A DNA stretch of 64,000 nt from Enterococcus alishanensis. GTDB taxonomy: Bacteria > Bacillota > Bacilli > Lactobacillales > Enterococcaceae. The notes under the pieces are model-generated. The model made no database searches, had not been told where the DNA came from, and was given only the letters and a program-made list of their open reading frames with translations. Made by a program: the position numbers and the translations under genes. Shown in pieces: positions 48,656-57,758 of the stretch. The stretch covers positions 1 to 64,000 of the forward strand of contig NZ_JAHUZB010000004.1 in NCBI RefSeq assembly GCF_019218635.1, written 5' to 3'. The first letter of the stretch is position 1, and every line of letters begins with the position of its first letter.

Positions 48656-51600
48656 TTATGGATTATTTCCAGGAACATTTTCTAAACTCCATGTTAATGT
48701 TCCTTGATAATCACCTATTAATTGTTTTTCTACCGGTACAGTCAAATGCAAACCATAAGAAGCATCCCACTGTTGGGTAATATCAATTACATCATTTGAT
48801 TGAGCTGATCTTTCTTCGACCGGTATATTTTGATCGGTTATTTGAACGGTCCCTTGACTGTTCGTGTAGTTAAATAATCCACTTAAATCATTGCTACCAT
48901 CGGCTAATTTATCTGACTCTCTTAAAGTTAATCGCCACGGTTGTTTGTCCACACCGCGAGTATCTTTAACTTTTAATGCACCTGTAACAGTTGGTGTATA
49001 AGTTTTAACCGTATTACTTACTTTTTGGGCACCAAAATCAACTTTAGAAGGTACCTCGTTTAAAGATAATGTACCTAAAATGCTGATATTTACATCTTTG
49101 GTTGCACTTTGACCTGAATTACTAAAAGTATAATTAGCAATGACGGTTTTTGCATCACTGGCGCCTTTCACTTCGTCAAAAGTTGCTTGAGGAAGGCTAG
49201 GCACCTGACTGCTACGTCCATCAGCAAAAATTACACTTGCTTTAGTTAATTGGTTCAGTGCCTCAAGATTAGCCAGATTATTCGCATCCACTAGTTTTAA
49301 CTGAATGTCTTGAGCAACAATTGCAAAAGAGCCATCTGGAGCAATCGAACTATCATCTTTTACCACAGTCAATTGCACATCCTGTGTAGCTTGGTTGACT
49401 GTTGAAGTACCAGTTGAAAAACGAATATCATGCACACGACTCAATTGATCTTGTGCAAGAGGCTGCTTGATCAATGCCAGAAGTTGATCATCCAAATTAC
49501 TTTGTAAATTAGGGCGTCCACTAGCTGTCATTAATTTAACAACATCCTCTTTTGTTTGAATTGCAGCTGCTTGTTTTTCTGTGATAATTGCATTTTTAGC
49601 AGTCACTTCAGCCTTATTTGAGTACTTTATATTAATTGAGTAACTATATTCACCATCGGCTGATGTCCAAGTAACAGGGTCACTATTTTTTTGTTCAGTA
49701 AAAATTTGACTACTGCTACCAACTTTTGTGGAAACAACTTCGCCACTATACAGCCAAGAAAACGAACTCTTATCTGGTGAAAAAGTTAACGTCGGCAATA
49801 TTTTATTTACTGCTGGAACTACCAATCTTCCTTTAGTTACAGGTGTGTTTGCCACCTCAGAACCCCAAACTTGTAAAATAGGTTTATTATCAGCTGTTAC
49901 TTGTGCAACATTGTGCTCAATAAATCCTTTTCCCTCAGCAATTGGCGTATTCACTTGATAGTCATACACTGCTCCAGGAAGCATCAATCCATAACCTTCT
50001 TGAGAATTTGTAATGTCATTATCACCAATAAAAGTTTTACCAGTTGTTTTTTCAATACCTTTGAAATTCAATGGAGAAATTTTTTCAGCATTTTTTCCCG
50101 TCGGATTAATTGTTAATACTTGATAGGAACTTTGTTTACCAAACCAACTACCTGTTTGAGTAGTCATCGTGTTGGTGGTTGAATTCTTAATCCATGTAAG
50201 TCGTGCATCAGTAGGATCACTAAAGTTAATATCGCTAATATTAACTTTCCCTTTACCTTCCGGTGACTCCAAAGAATTTTCTCCGTTAATGGATAATTTC
50301 CCCGCTGAAATGAAGGCTGTATTTGTCAAAATTCCTAAACCAGACCCATCATGTAAAGTAATATCACCAAAGTTGTTATACGTAGTACTATGGCTTGCCA
50401 CAGTTGCATTGGCACCATTTTTTATATTTCCAGTAGTCGCAGTTAAAGTGGTTTTATTATCAATATCCAAACTAGTAAAATTAATTAAACCTACACCGCT
50501 TATCAAAATAGGCGTTGTTTGAAATTCACTCGTATCAGAAACTTGTTGACCAATTTGAAAATTTGAATGAATATTTTTGGCTGCGCTGTTGCTAGCGACT
50601 AAGTTGGTGATGTTATCAGTTTGATTCCCACCTGAAATACCACTGATTGATTTTATTCTTTGGATTTTGACATTCACGTTGCGTAATAACGCATCGCTAG
50701 CAACATTACTATATTGTGTTGCGTATAAAGTTCCAATTGTTGAATCAGGGGCATCAATATTGATATTCACATCAGACATTTGGCTATCGCTGGCTGTATT
50801 TCCACCATCACCAAAAATTGTTGCACCTTTCAATACATCGCCTGAATCTTTATTAGCATAGATATTTAAGTTAACCTTACTGCCAGTTTTTCCTAACTTA
50901 ATATAATTATTAATAGCACTGGCGTGACGACCAGCAGTAATTTCGACTTTAGGTGGTGGAACAAAAGTTTTTCCATTGACTGTTCGCAAATCTAAAGTCA
51001 GCGTGGCATCACCAGTAATTGTCCCCTGATTAGATGGACCTGCTGAGAAAGCTTTATCGCTGGTATGACTTGGGCTTCCCGAAAAATCGCCACCTAAAAT
51101 CGATACTGAAACATTTCCATCAATCACATGGTTGGCAACGCCAGAATAGCCATAAGTACCCCCAACTGTCCCATTATGGATACCACTGACAAATTCAACA
51201 GAAGCATCACCATACTGCTTCCAGTCACCCCAACCACCACCAGAGGTAAACCAGTCGACTTGTCCATAATTAATTTGCGTATGGGAAGAACCGTAAGTTC
51301 TTTGTGCGATATAGCCAGTTCCTTCGGTAGTATCGGCAATTCCGGCATTCATCACATATTCTGAAGCATAGTTACTACTATTTGTTGGTGCATCGACTAC
51401 ACCAGAAAAGTTTCCACCGTATGTCCAACGAGCAACTACATTATTCATTGTTACTTTTGTATGACCGTAGATGTAGATAGACCAGCTATCTCCAGGAGTT
51501 CCACCACCACCGACTACATCATACCCAGTAAAATAGCTTCTTGTATTTTTTGTTTTATCATATGACAAATTATTTAAGTTATAGGCTGCAGTATAGTTTG

Positions 51601-53578
51601 AATAAACCAAACCATCTCCCCCAACACTTTTATCAGCAGTGAGTGTCCCTAAAGTAACAGAAGTATCTCCTTCAATATATCCACCATAACCGGCTGCTCT
51701 AGTATAACTAGGATCAGTGTCTAAACTGACGCAACCGCCTAGAATATTCAAGTCAATATTCCCGTATACTTTGAAGTCAGCAGCAGATTCTGCCTTTGCT
51801 TTACGTTGTTCCTTAGTTAAACTATCAAAATTATCATTTGCACTATTAATAACTGCATTTGAAGTTCCAAGCTTAGCTGCACTTAATGTAGTAATATTTC
51901 GACTACCGCCACCGTAAACGCCTGCCAGAGCACCTTTATCTCTTTGGCCAGCGCGAACTGTATTTTTAATTGACCCAGTAATCGTTCCTTTTACATTATT
52001 TCCACCAGAAAACGGTGTGACACCTGCTGAATATTTACTGAAATCAATATTATTGGTTATCGCAACTTTTTGTCGATCAGATCCAATATTTCCTTCACGA
52101 GAACCACCGATAAAACCTGGATAGGTAGTTAGCCCCCCAGTATTACTACCATCAATAGCACCATAACCAGCAATCGTCGTTGTGATTGTTCCGTTAATAT
52201 TTCCATACTGAACGCCGCCGTAGATAACATTACTGTTTAGCTTAAATTTAGTATTTTGATCTTGGACATCCATGTTAGTCACAACATTTCCTGTTACATT
52301 GGCTGTTGCTGAAGCAGTATTTCCGACTCCACCACCATAATAGCTGTCAGTAATTTCTCCACCTAAATTATTAATTGTCACAGCCGTATTTCCGTTAATT
52401 GTGCCGACTTTTGCACCACCGGCTAGATTTCGTAGATTACCACTAGAATTATTAAAATTTAAAGTTGTGCTTCCATTTAATGTACCACCAGAATCATTAC
52501 CACCATAAAAATCCCAATAACCACTACCAGTACTATTCACCGTTATAATTGGATTTCCTGTTACATCACCGTTATCAGTTCCACCGAAGATGCTGCTTGT
52601 ACTTGTTCCGTAAGAGCCACCATTTAAATTCAAATTGTAACCATTCATATAGTATCTACTACCGCTATAGCGAATGTTTCGCAAAATAATATTATTTCCA
52701 AAAAAACTATCAGCTGGTAGTGACAAAGTTTTTGCGCCAGTAGGTGAAGTTGTATCATTTGAGATAGGATCATTGCTGACTCCTGTAATTGTTAGTTGGT
52801 TCACCTTACCAGTTAATGCTGTAAAAGTAACATTTGCTGCACTGACAGCTGTGGGTACAGCTTTTGCCATCGTAGCTGCTCCTAATGTCACATTGCTACC
52901 AAAATACATGACAAAGTCGTTATTATGACCATTGGTATACAAATCAAACAATCCTTGCTTTACACCATTCTCATTAGCATCATACTCATGATAAGGATTA
53001 CCATCACCTGTTGGACTAGGCACCACAATCACTTTGCTTTGGTTAGCAGAGGCAATAATATCTTTAATTGATTGATTGACTGCCAAGCTTTGTCTAGTCA
53101 TTTGCGCTTTTTCTTTAAATTGTGCCACTACTTGAATATTTTGGTCAATTTCCATTTGTTTTAACTGTTCATTACTATATAACTTGTCCCCGATTTTCCA
53201 ACCTTCAAAATCATCTTGCACACTTTCTTCAAAAATCGGAATTTGAGAATCCGTTAACAAATCTCCCTGATTCAATTTTATACTTGCTTGAAAAGACTGA
53301 TTAGAAAACAAATGGGCTGTATCAGTTTCAAATATGACCGTATATATCTGTGGATCGGCCATTGTTGAATAATCATCAGATTGGCTAGCTTGTTCAATCG
53401 GATCAGTGCTTTGAGTTGGCAAAGAGTCCGCTTGGTTGACTGTTTCTGAACTCTCAGAAGGAAACACTTCACTAGAGGTTGAAGTAGTTGAATCTTGAGT
53501 TGTAGCAGCCAAAACGGGCGCACTTGAAAGAAAGAAATTCATTACAAAAATAATTACCAATATTTTACGCCACAACAT
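48656..53578 (-). CDS. large WxL surface protein with beta-helix-like adhesive region (CscC-like)
   Basis: Secreted protein of about 1640 residues. Signal peptide (about 1-25, ending PVLAA), Ser/Thr-rich linker, a Listeria-Bacteroides-type beta-repeat segment near 75-150 (YTVIFETDTAHLF), then from about 190 to 1130 a long Gly/Asn/Thr-rich region of beta-helix type (SGSRYYMNGYNLNLNGGSYG and many similar turns). Residues about 1270-1480 are Ig-like. The WxL domain closes it, with WRLTL near 1560 and WSLENV near 1633. The C-terminus resembles that of the small WxL proteins, but this protein lacks their PTNP linker. I use the second ATG (53578), better placed after GAGGTG. It corresponds to CscC and is probably an adhesin or glycan-binding protein. 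Confidence 0.92.
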   Translation of the reverse strand: MLWRKILVIIFVMNFFLSSAPVLAATTQDSTTSTSSEVFPSESSETVNQADSLPTQSTDPIEQASQSDDYSTMADPQIYTVIFETDTAHLFSNQSFQASIKLNQGDLLTDSQIPIFEESVQDDFEGWKIGDKLYSNEQLKQMEIDQNIQVVAQFKEKAQMTRQSLAVNQSIKDIIASANQSKVIVVPSPTGDGNPYHEYDANENGVKQGLFDLYTNGHNNDFVMYFGSNVTLGAATMAKAVPTAVSAANVTFTALTGKVNQLTITGVSNDPISNDTTSPTGAKTLSLPADSFFGNNIILRNIRYSGSRYYMNGYNLNLNGGSYGTSTSSIFGGTDNGDVTGNPIITVNSTGSGYWDFYGGNDSGGTLNGSTTLNFNNSSGNLRNLAGGAKVGTINGNTAVTINNLGGEITDSYYGGGVGNTASATANVTGNVVTNMDVQDQNTKFKLNSNVIYGGVQYGNINGTITTTIAGYGAIDGSNTGGLTTYPGFIGGSREGNIGSDRQKVAITNNIDFSKYSAGVTPFSGGNNVKGTITGSIKNTVRAGQRDKGALAGVYGGGSRNITTLSAAKLGTSNAVINSANDNFDSLTKEQRKAKAESAADFKVYGNIDLNILGGCVSLDTDPSYTRAAGYGGYIEGDTSVTLGTLTADKSVGGDGLVYSNYTAAYNLNNLSYDKTKNTRSYFTGYDVVGGGGTPGDSWSIYIYGHTKVTMNNVVARWTYGGNFSGVVDAPTNSSNYASEYVMNAGIADTTEGTGYIAQRTYGSSHTQINYGQVDWFTSGGGWGDWKQYGDASVEFVSGIHNGTVGGTYGYSGVANHVIDGNVSVSILGGDFSGSPSHTSDKAFSAGPSNQGTITGDATLTLDLRTVNGKTFVPPPKVEITAGRHASAINNYIKLGKTGSKVNLNIYANKDSGDVLKGATIFGDGGNTASDSQMSDVNINIDAPDSTIGTLYATQYSNVASDALLRNVNVKIQRIKSISGISGGNQTDNITNLVASNSAAKNIHSNFQIGQQVSDTSEFQTTPILISGVGLINFTSLDIDNKTTLTATTGNIKNGANATVASHSTTYNNFGDITLHDGSGLGILTNTAFISAGKLSINGENSLESPEGKGKVNISDINFSDPTDARLTWIKNSTTNTMTTQTGSWFGKQSSYQVLTINPTGKNAEKISPLNFKGIEKTTGKTFIGDNDITNSQEGYGLMLPGAVYDYQVNTPIAEGKGFIEHNVAQVTADNKPILQVWGSEVANTPVTKGRLVVPAVNKILPTLTFSPDKSSFSWLYSGEVVSTKVGSSSQIFTEQKNSDPVTWTSADGEYSYSINIKYSNKAEVTAKNAIITEKQAAAIQTKEDVVKLMTASGRPNLQSNLDDQLLALIKQPLAQDQLSRVHDIRFSTGTSTVNQATQDVQLTVVKDDSSIAPDGSFAIVAQDIQLKLVDANNLANLEALNQLTKASVIFADGRSSQVPSLPQATFDEVKGASDAKTVIANYTFSNSGQSATKDVNISILGTLSLNEVPSKVDFGAQKVSNTVKTYTPTVTGALKVKDTRGVDKQPWRLTLRESDKLADGSNDLSGLFNYTNSQGTVQITDQNIPVEERSAQSNDVIDITQQWDASYGLHLTVPVEKQLIGDYQGTLTWSLENVPGNNP

Positions 53579-53595
53579 CATTCACCTCTTTTCTG

Positions 53596-54381
53596 TTAGT
53601 TTGCCGGTGTATCAGATAAAGTCCAAATAAGATTGGTCTGGTACTTGACGGCATCTTTAGGCGTTATACCTGGTACACTGAGAGAAACAGCTTTTGTAAT
53701 GTTTACTGCCTCTTTTTGATTATTTTCATTTGATACAGTTGTTTTTTCAACTTTCCCCCAATAATCTACCCAGGTTCCACTACCACTCTCAACTTTCGCT
53801 GACATTACCATTGATTCGGAACCACTAGGATTCAAAGTAATTTTAGCTGCTGCAACCGGTGCTTTACTTTTTGCAACTGATGCAACATGTGACTCTTCAA
53901 TAGTGATTTGCGCACCGGTCAATATTTTATTTAGAGTTGGTGAAGTAGCCGTTAATTGATTGGTCTGCTTAACCGTTAATTGCCATCCCGCATTATTTCC
54001 GCGGTTGTCAGTTACTTGAACATAATTAGCCGTATCTGAATGTCCGTCACTATAACGCTGCGCATTGGCATAATAAATTTGATCTTGATTGGAAATTTTA
54101 TTTTTTCCAAAATCAAACGAAGAAGCATAATCAATCGATAGTGGTCCAGCTGTTCCTTCATTGGGTTTTCCACCAGGATTCGTCGGATCAATTGGTTGAA
54201 CCGGCTTATTCGGATCAGGATTTTCTGGATCGACTGGATTCGTTGGATCAGAATTAGGTACAAATTCAACCACACCTTTAGCAGTGTTTGCTGTGCTTTC
54301 TGCACCATAAGTAGTCGATGTTAAACTAAAAAAACTCATGACTCCTATTACAAAAGTGAAAAGCCAGCTACTTTTTCTCAT
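53596..54381 (-). CDS. WxL domain surface protein (CscB-like)
   Basis: Secreted protein of about 261 residues. Signal peptide (about 1-26, ending TTYGAE), a linker of DPTNPVDPENPDPNKPVQP type (about 45-75), then the WxL domain with WQLTV near residue 130 and WTLS near 255. ATG at 54381 is chosen for AAGGTG six bases upstream; a GTG nine bases further up is possible. Compared with its neighbours it carries an insertion near 215 (WGKVEKTTVSNENNQ). It lies 14 bases before the large WxL gene and 12 bases after the previous one. Confidence 0.92.
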   Translation of the reverse strand: MRKSSWLFTFVIGVMSFFSLTSTTYGAESTANTAKGVVEFVPNSDPTNPVDPENPDPNKPVQPIDPTNPGGKPNEGTAGPLSIDYASSFDFGKNKISNQDQIYYANAQRYSDGHSDTANYVQVTDNRGNNAGWQLTVKQTNQLTATSPTLNKILTGAQITIEESHVASVAKSKAPVAAAKITLNPSGSESMVMSAKVESGSGTWVDYWGKVEKTTVSNENNQKEAVNITKAVSLSVPGITPKDAVKYQTNLIWTLSDTPAN

Positions 54382-54393
54382 CTTAATCACCTT

Positions 54394-55107
54394 TTATGGG
54401 TTAGTTGGGGTACTTTGAAGTGTCCAAGTAATCGTAGTTTTGTATTCTTTGGCTAATTTAACAGTTGAACCTGGTACTGCTAAAGTGACCGCATCGGCTG
54501 CATTCGTATTAGTATCTCCAAAACGATAAACCCAAGTACCTGCCCCTTGACCTTTAGCTGCGGTAATACCAGGTAATTGAGAACCATCTGGTTTTAACGT
54601 CACATCCGTAGCTACGGTTCCAGGTGTGTACTTTTTATCAACATTTGAAGCTACGGAAGCTTTTGATAATTTTAGAACTGCTCCAGTTAGTTCATCTCCA
54701 TCAGTTGTTTTAAATTGAGCATTTTGTTTTGCAGTTAAATTCCAACCAGCTAAAGTTCCAGTTTGATCTGTAACTTGAACATACAAAGGTTTTTCGGAAC
54801 CATCTTTCATTTGGTCCAGTTTGGCATTGTAAGTTTTATCAATACTGGTAATTTCTTGCGTATCAAAATTGATTTTTGATGCATAATCAATTGATAAGGC
54901 ACCACCAGTACCAGGTTGTGGAGGATCTACAGGATCAACTGGATTAGTTGGGTCAGGATTAGTTGGATCAACAGGAGGGATAACAGCGCTCCCCGCCTTA
55001 TAATTGATTGTCCCATCGGTCGTATAATCCGCTGCAAAAGCTTGACTTGTATTTATTCCAATCCCTAATAAAATTGCTGTTGATAAAAATAATGTTGTCT
55101 TTTTCAT
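54394..55107 (-). CDS. WxL domain surface protein (CscB-like)
   Basis: Secreted protein of 237 residues: signal peptide (about 1-26, ending SQAFAAD), linker VDPTNPDPTNPVDPVDPPQP (about 47-68) and a WxL domain with WNLTA near residue 122 and WTLQ near 229. It shares the SIDYASKINFDTQEI segment with the other small WxL proteins, so all three probably arose by duplication. Its ATG overlaps the stop of the IPKTG protein gene by 4 bases, behind AAAAGGGAG. Confidence 0.93.
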   Translation of the reverse strand: MKKTTLFLSTAILLGIGINTSQAFAADYTTDGTINYKAGSAVIPPVDPTNPDPTNPVDPVDPPQPGTGGALSIDYASKINFDTQEITSIDKTYNAKLDQMKDGSEKPLYVQVTDQTGTLAGWNLTAKQNAQFKTTDGDELTGAVLKLSKASVASNVDKKYTPGTVATDVTLKPDGSQLPGITAAKGQGAGTWVYRFGDTNTNAADAVTLAVPGSTVKLAKEYKTTITWTLQSTPTNP

Positions 55108-55490
55108 ATGTTTTCTCCCTTTTCCCTTTTATAAATGAATAAACTTAAACTAAATAATAAAAACACCATACCAATTAACTGCAACATAAAAAAATTATTG
55201 TCTCCAGTTTTTGGAATAATGGCAGCGCCATTTGCAGAGTAACTGGGTGTTTGTCCGTTGTTCGAGACATAAGCCAATTGATGGTCATCAAGTGATTTAT
55301 TTATTTGATTTTGATTAGTACTTTGATCTGTTGAAGAACTGGGATAACTGTACTCACCATAAAAAGTAGCCACTCCATGTGTTTCATCACTACTCCTCGT
55401 TTCTTGAGCATAGTTTGGTTTTCCACTCGTTAACAACAAACCTGTAAATAACAAAATTATCGAAAAAATACACCGCTTTTTTCTCGTAAT
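55104..55490 (-). CDS. cscD: small sortase-anchored protein (CscD-like), apparent ATT start
   Basis: Small wall-anchored protein, the first gene of the WxL operon, matching CscD of csc clusters. It ends with IPKTG, a hydrophobic segment and KREKGENI, a sorting signal in which Ile replaces the usual Leu. The frame from TTG 55454 lacks a ribosome binding site and has only half a signal peptide. Extending twelve codons to ATT 55490 gives TRKKRCIFSIILLFTG, a full basic-plus-hydrophobic signal peptide, and places GGAGG exactly 5 bases upstream. I therefore propose an ATT (AUU) start, about 128 residues; a TTG start at 55454 or an ATG miscalled as ATT are the alternatives. Confidence 0.75.
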   Translation of the reverse strand: MTRKKRCIFSIILLFTGLLLTSGKPNYAQETRSSDETHGVATFYGEYSYPSSSTDQSTNQNQINKSLDDHQLAYVSNNGQTPSYSANGAAIIPKTGDNNFFMLQLIGMVFLLFSLSLFIYKREKGENI

Positions 55491-55532
55491 TTCCCCCTCC
55501 TTAAATAAGAATACATATAAACATAACTCTGC

Positions 55533-55551
55533 TAACGATATAATATCGTTA
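55533..55551. promoter_or_regulatory. perfect 19-bp palindrome, probable operator of the WxL operon
   Basis: TAACGATATAATATCGTTA is a perfect inverted repeat with 9-base arms around one A. It lies about 43 bases upstream of the proposed ATT start and 33 bases upstream of the ribosome binding site. The centre contains TATAAT/ATTATA, so a repressor here could cover a -10 element, though I see no convincing -35. Confidence 0.7.
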
Positions 55552-55732
55552 TCAACAAACCATTTCTATTACTAATTTTTGATTTGAAAGAAAAAAAGTA
55601 ATAATGAACTAGCCAGAACTACAGTTTTCACTTTTTCTAAAAATAACATTATTTTAAATTAACTTGCCTTCTGTTCTTTCTATTAAAATTATTTTTTTAT
55701 TTATAATTAACGCTGGTAAAATTGCTGCATTA

Positions 55733-55775
55733 AGCAAAAAAAGATTCGAGAAACTAAAAATTAGTTTCTCGAATC
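55733..55775 (-). terminator. rho-independent terminator of the xanthine operon
   Basis: GATTCGAGAAACTAA (55743-55757) and its perfect complement (55761-55775) form a 15-bp stem with an AAA loop, followed on the minus strand by CTTTTTTTGC, 23 bases after the permease stop. Confidence 0.93.
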
Positions 55776-55798
55776 CTGAAAATTATTTTTTTATTTCA

Positions 55799-57241
55799 TC
55801 AGTTATCTACTTTTTCCGGCTTAATAATATCCTTAAAGTTAAAGAACATATTCAATAAAATTGCCGCTAAGGCACCAGATAAGATACCACTACCTAAAAT
55901 CATTTGGACCATTTCGGGGAAGTTTGCGTAAAAACTTGGATAAACTTCTGGTAACATACCAATTCCAACAGCAATCCCGATAATTAACATATTTTGATTG
56001 CCATTAAAATCAACTTGTTTTAATAAGTTTACTGCGCTACCAATAATAATACCGAAAATAGCAAATCCTAATCCACCTAAAACTGGTTTTGGAATCGCCG
56101 AAATCAACGCTGAGAATTTTGGTACTAAACCAATTAGCAGTAACATTCCCCCAGCAATTGCGGTAGTAAAACGACTTGTTACTTTAGATAAATCCAATAC
56201 CCCAACATTTTGAACAAAGGCCGTTGGTTGTACACCATTAAACAAACCAGAAGCAAAAGTATTAATCCCTAAAGTTTTTAATGTACGACCGAACTGTTTA
56301 TGAGTCATTTCTTTATTGGCAATATCGTGAATCCCCATCGATGTTCCAGATACCTCTACCATCCCAAGAATCATAACGATTAGGAAGGCTAGAGTTGTTT
56401 GCAATTCCACTCTTGGCACACCGTAATGGAAAGGTAAAATCAAACCAAACCATGGTGCTGAACTAACACTTGAAAAATCCACCATTCCCATAAATCCTGC
56501 GGCAATTGTTCCCACCAATAAAGCAATGAGCAAAGTTAAATTTCCTAAGATACCTTTTAAATATTTTGAGATAATTACGTGGAATAAGAACACACCGAAG
56601 GCTAAGCCTAAAACTCTTGGTTCCATTGCTGCACCGGGATTATAGGCATTATCTGCCATCATCCAGTGGAAAGTATTTGGTAATAAAGCTGTCCCTAATA
56701 CCATCAGGTTAGTCCCAACAACAATCGGTGGGAAAAAGCGTTGTAGTTTTGCCCAGAAACCAGAAATCAAGAAACAGAATAATCCGGCAACCATCGTAGA
56801 TCCAGCGACAACTTGGAAACCTTGGCTAATCGTTGGCGCATTTGACAAAGCACTACTTACTACGGTAATAACTGCGAAGTTGGCACCCATAATCATCGGA
56901 ATTTTAGGACTTGTCCGAGGAATAACACCAACAGCCGCTAGAATTGAAGAAATTCCGGCGGTAAAAATAATTGCACTAACAAAATAACGTGATTGCTCTG
57001 GGCTCAACCCAACATTTGATCCAATAATTAATGGAACCGGAATCGCTGCTAACACAGCGATTACGGTATGTTGGAACCCCAATGGTATGCTTTTACTTAA
57101 CGGAAGTTTTTCATCGACATCAGAAATTACGCTGGCTTGAATTTCAGGAATTTCTTCTTGCTTTAACTCATGTTCAGGCTTCTCTGCTGCAACATCTGAC
57201 TTTACATTCTCATCTACTTTCGAAATATTATCATTTTCCAT
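55799..57241 (-). CDS. xanthine/purine permease, NCS2 family
   Basis: Membrane transporter of 480 residues with about 12-14 hydrophobic segments from residue 50 on, preceded by a hydrophilic, acidic N-terminal extension of about 45 residues. NCS2 features are QHTVIAVLAAIPVPLIIGSN (about 57-76), GLVPKFSALISAIPKPVLGG (about 370) and FAIFGIIIGSAVNLL (about 393). It probably imports xanthine or another purine with a cation; the exact base cannot be read here. It is the last gene of the operon with the molybdenum hydroxylase subunits, 26 bases after the Fe-S subunit gene, so supply and oxidation of the purine are linked. Confidence 0.9.
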   Translation of the reverse strand: MENDNISKVDENVKSDVAAEKPEHELKQEEIPEIQASVISDVDEKLPLSKSIPLGFQHTVIAVLAAIPVPLIIGSNVGLSPEQSRYFVSAIIFTAGISSILAAVGVIPRTSPKIPMIMGANFAVITVVSSALSNAPTISQGFQVVAGSTMVAGLFCFLISGFWAKLQRFFPPIVVGTNLMVLGTALLPNTFHWMMADNAYNPGAAMEPRVLGLAFGVFLFHVIISKYLKGILGNLTLLIALLVGTIAAGFMGMVDFSSVSSAPWFGLILPFHYGVPRVELQTTLAFLIVMILGMVEVSGTSMGIHDIANKEMTHKQFGRTLKTLGINTFASGLFNGVQPTAFVQNVGVLDLSKVTSRFTTAIAGGMLLLIGLVPKFSALISAIPKPVLGGLGFAIFGIIIGSAVNLLKQVDFNGNQNMLIIGIAVGIGMLPEVYPSFYANFPEMVQMILGSGILSGALAAILLNMFFNFKDIIKPEKVDN

Positions 57242-57267
57242 TTGAGATTTCCTCCTACTTGGCTTAA

Positions 57268-57756
57268 CTAATTGGCAAGTTTTGCGGCAGCTCTTTTGGC
57301 AGCAGTATTTTCAACTGCATCAACAATTTTAGAATAACCAGTACAACGACACATGTTTCCAGAAAGTGCTCGTTTAATTTCTTGTCTTGTTGGTTCATCT
57401 ACTTCCCCCAAATAATTTGAAGCCGACATTACCATCCCTGGAATACAAAATCCACATTGGACTGCTCCAGCTTCGACAAAATCTTCTTGTACATCAGATA
57501 ATGTCCCATCAATCTGTGCTTCGCCTTCAATTGTTTTAATATTTTTACCATCCGCCCAAACAGCCATTGCTAAACATGAATCTAGCGTAACATTATCGAC
57601 AACTACCGTGCAAGCACCACATTCACCTACACCACAGCCTTCTTTTGTTCCAATCAAGGAGAAATCTTCTCGTAGCATTTCCAATAAACTTTTTCTTACA
57701 TCAACAAACAACGTGACTTCTTCACCATTTAAAGTAAATGAAATTTCTTTATTCAT
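57268..57756 (-). CDS. xanthine dehydrogenase-type molybdenum hydroxylase, 2Fe-2S subunit
   Basis: Iron-sulfur subunit of 162 residues carrying electrons from the molybdenum centre to FAD. The plant-ferredoxin-type cluster motif is GCGVGECGACTVVVDN with a fourth Cys in SCLAM (about residues 40-62). The second cluster is CGFCIPGMVMSA and GNMCRCTGYSKIV (about 101-145). All eight cysteines are present. It lies 2 bases after the FAD subunit gene, with AAAGGGG before the ATG. Confidence 0.94.
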   Translation of the reverse strand: MNKEISFTLNGEEVTLFVDVRKSLLEMLREDFSLIGTKEGCGVGECGACTVVVDNVTLDSCLAMAVWADGKNIKTIEGEAQIDGTLSDVQEDFVEAGAVQCGFCIPGMVMSASNYLGEVDEPTRQEIKRALSGNMCRCTGYSKIVDAVENTAAKRAAAKLAN

Positions 57757-57758
57757 AA

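Larger units (their letters stand above)
55491..55798. other. gap upstream of the WxL operon
   Basis: These 308 bp hold the leader of the WxL operon with its palindrome (55533-55551), nothing recognisable over 55560-55730, and the terminator of the permease gene (55733-55775). Confidence 0.6.
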
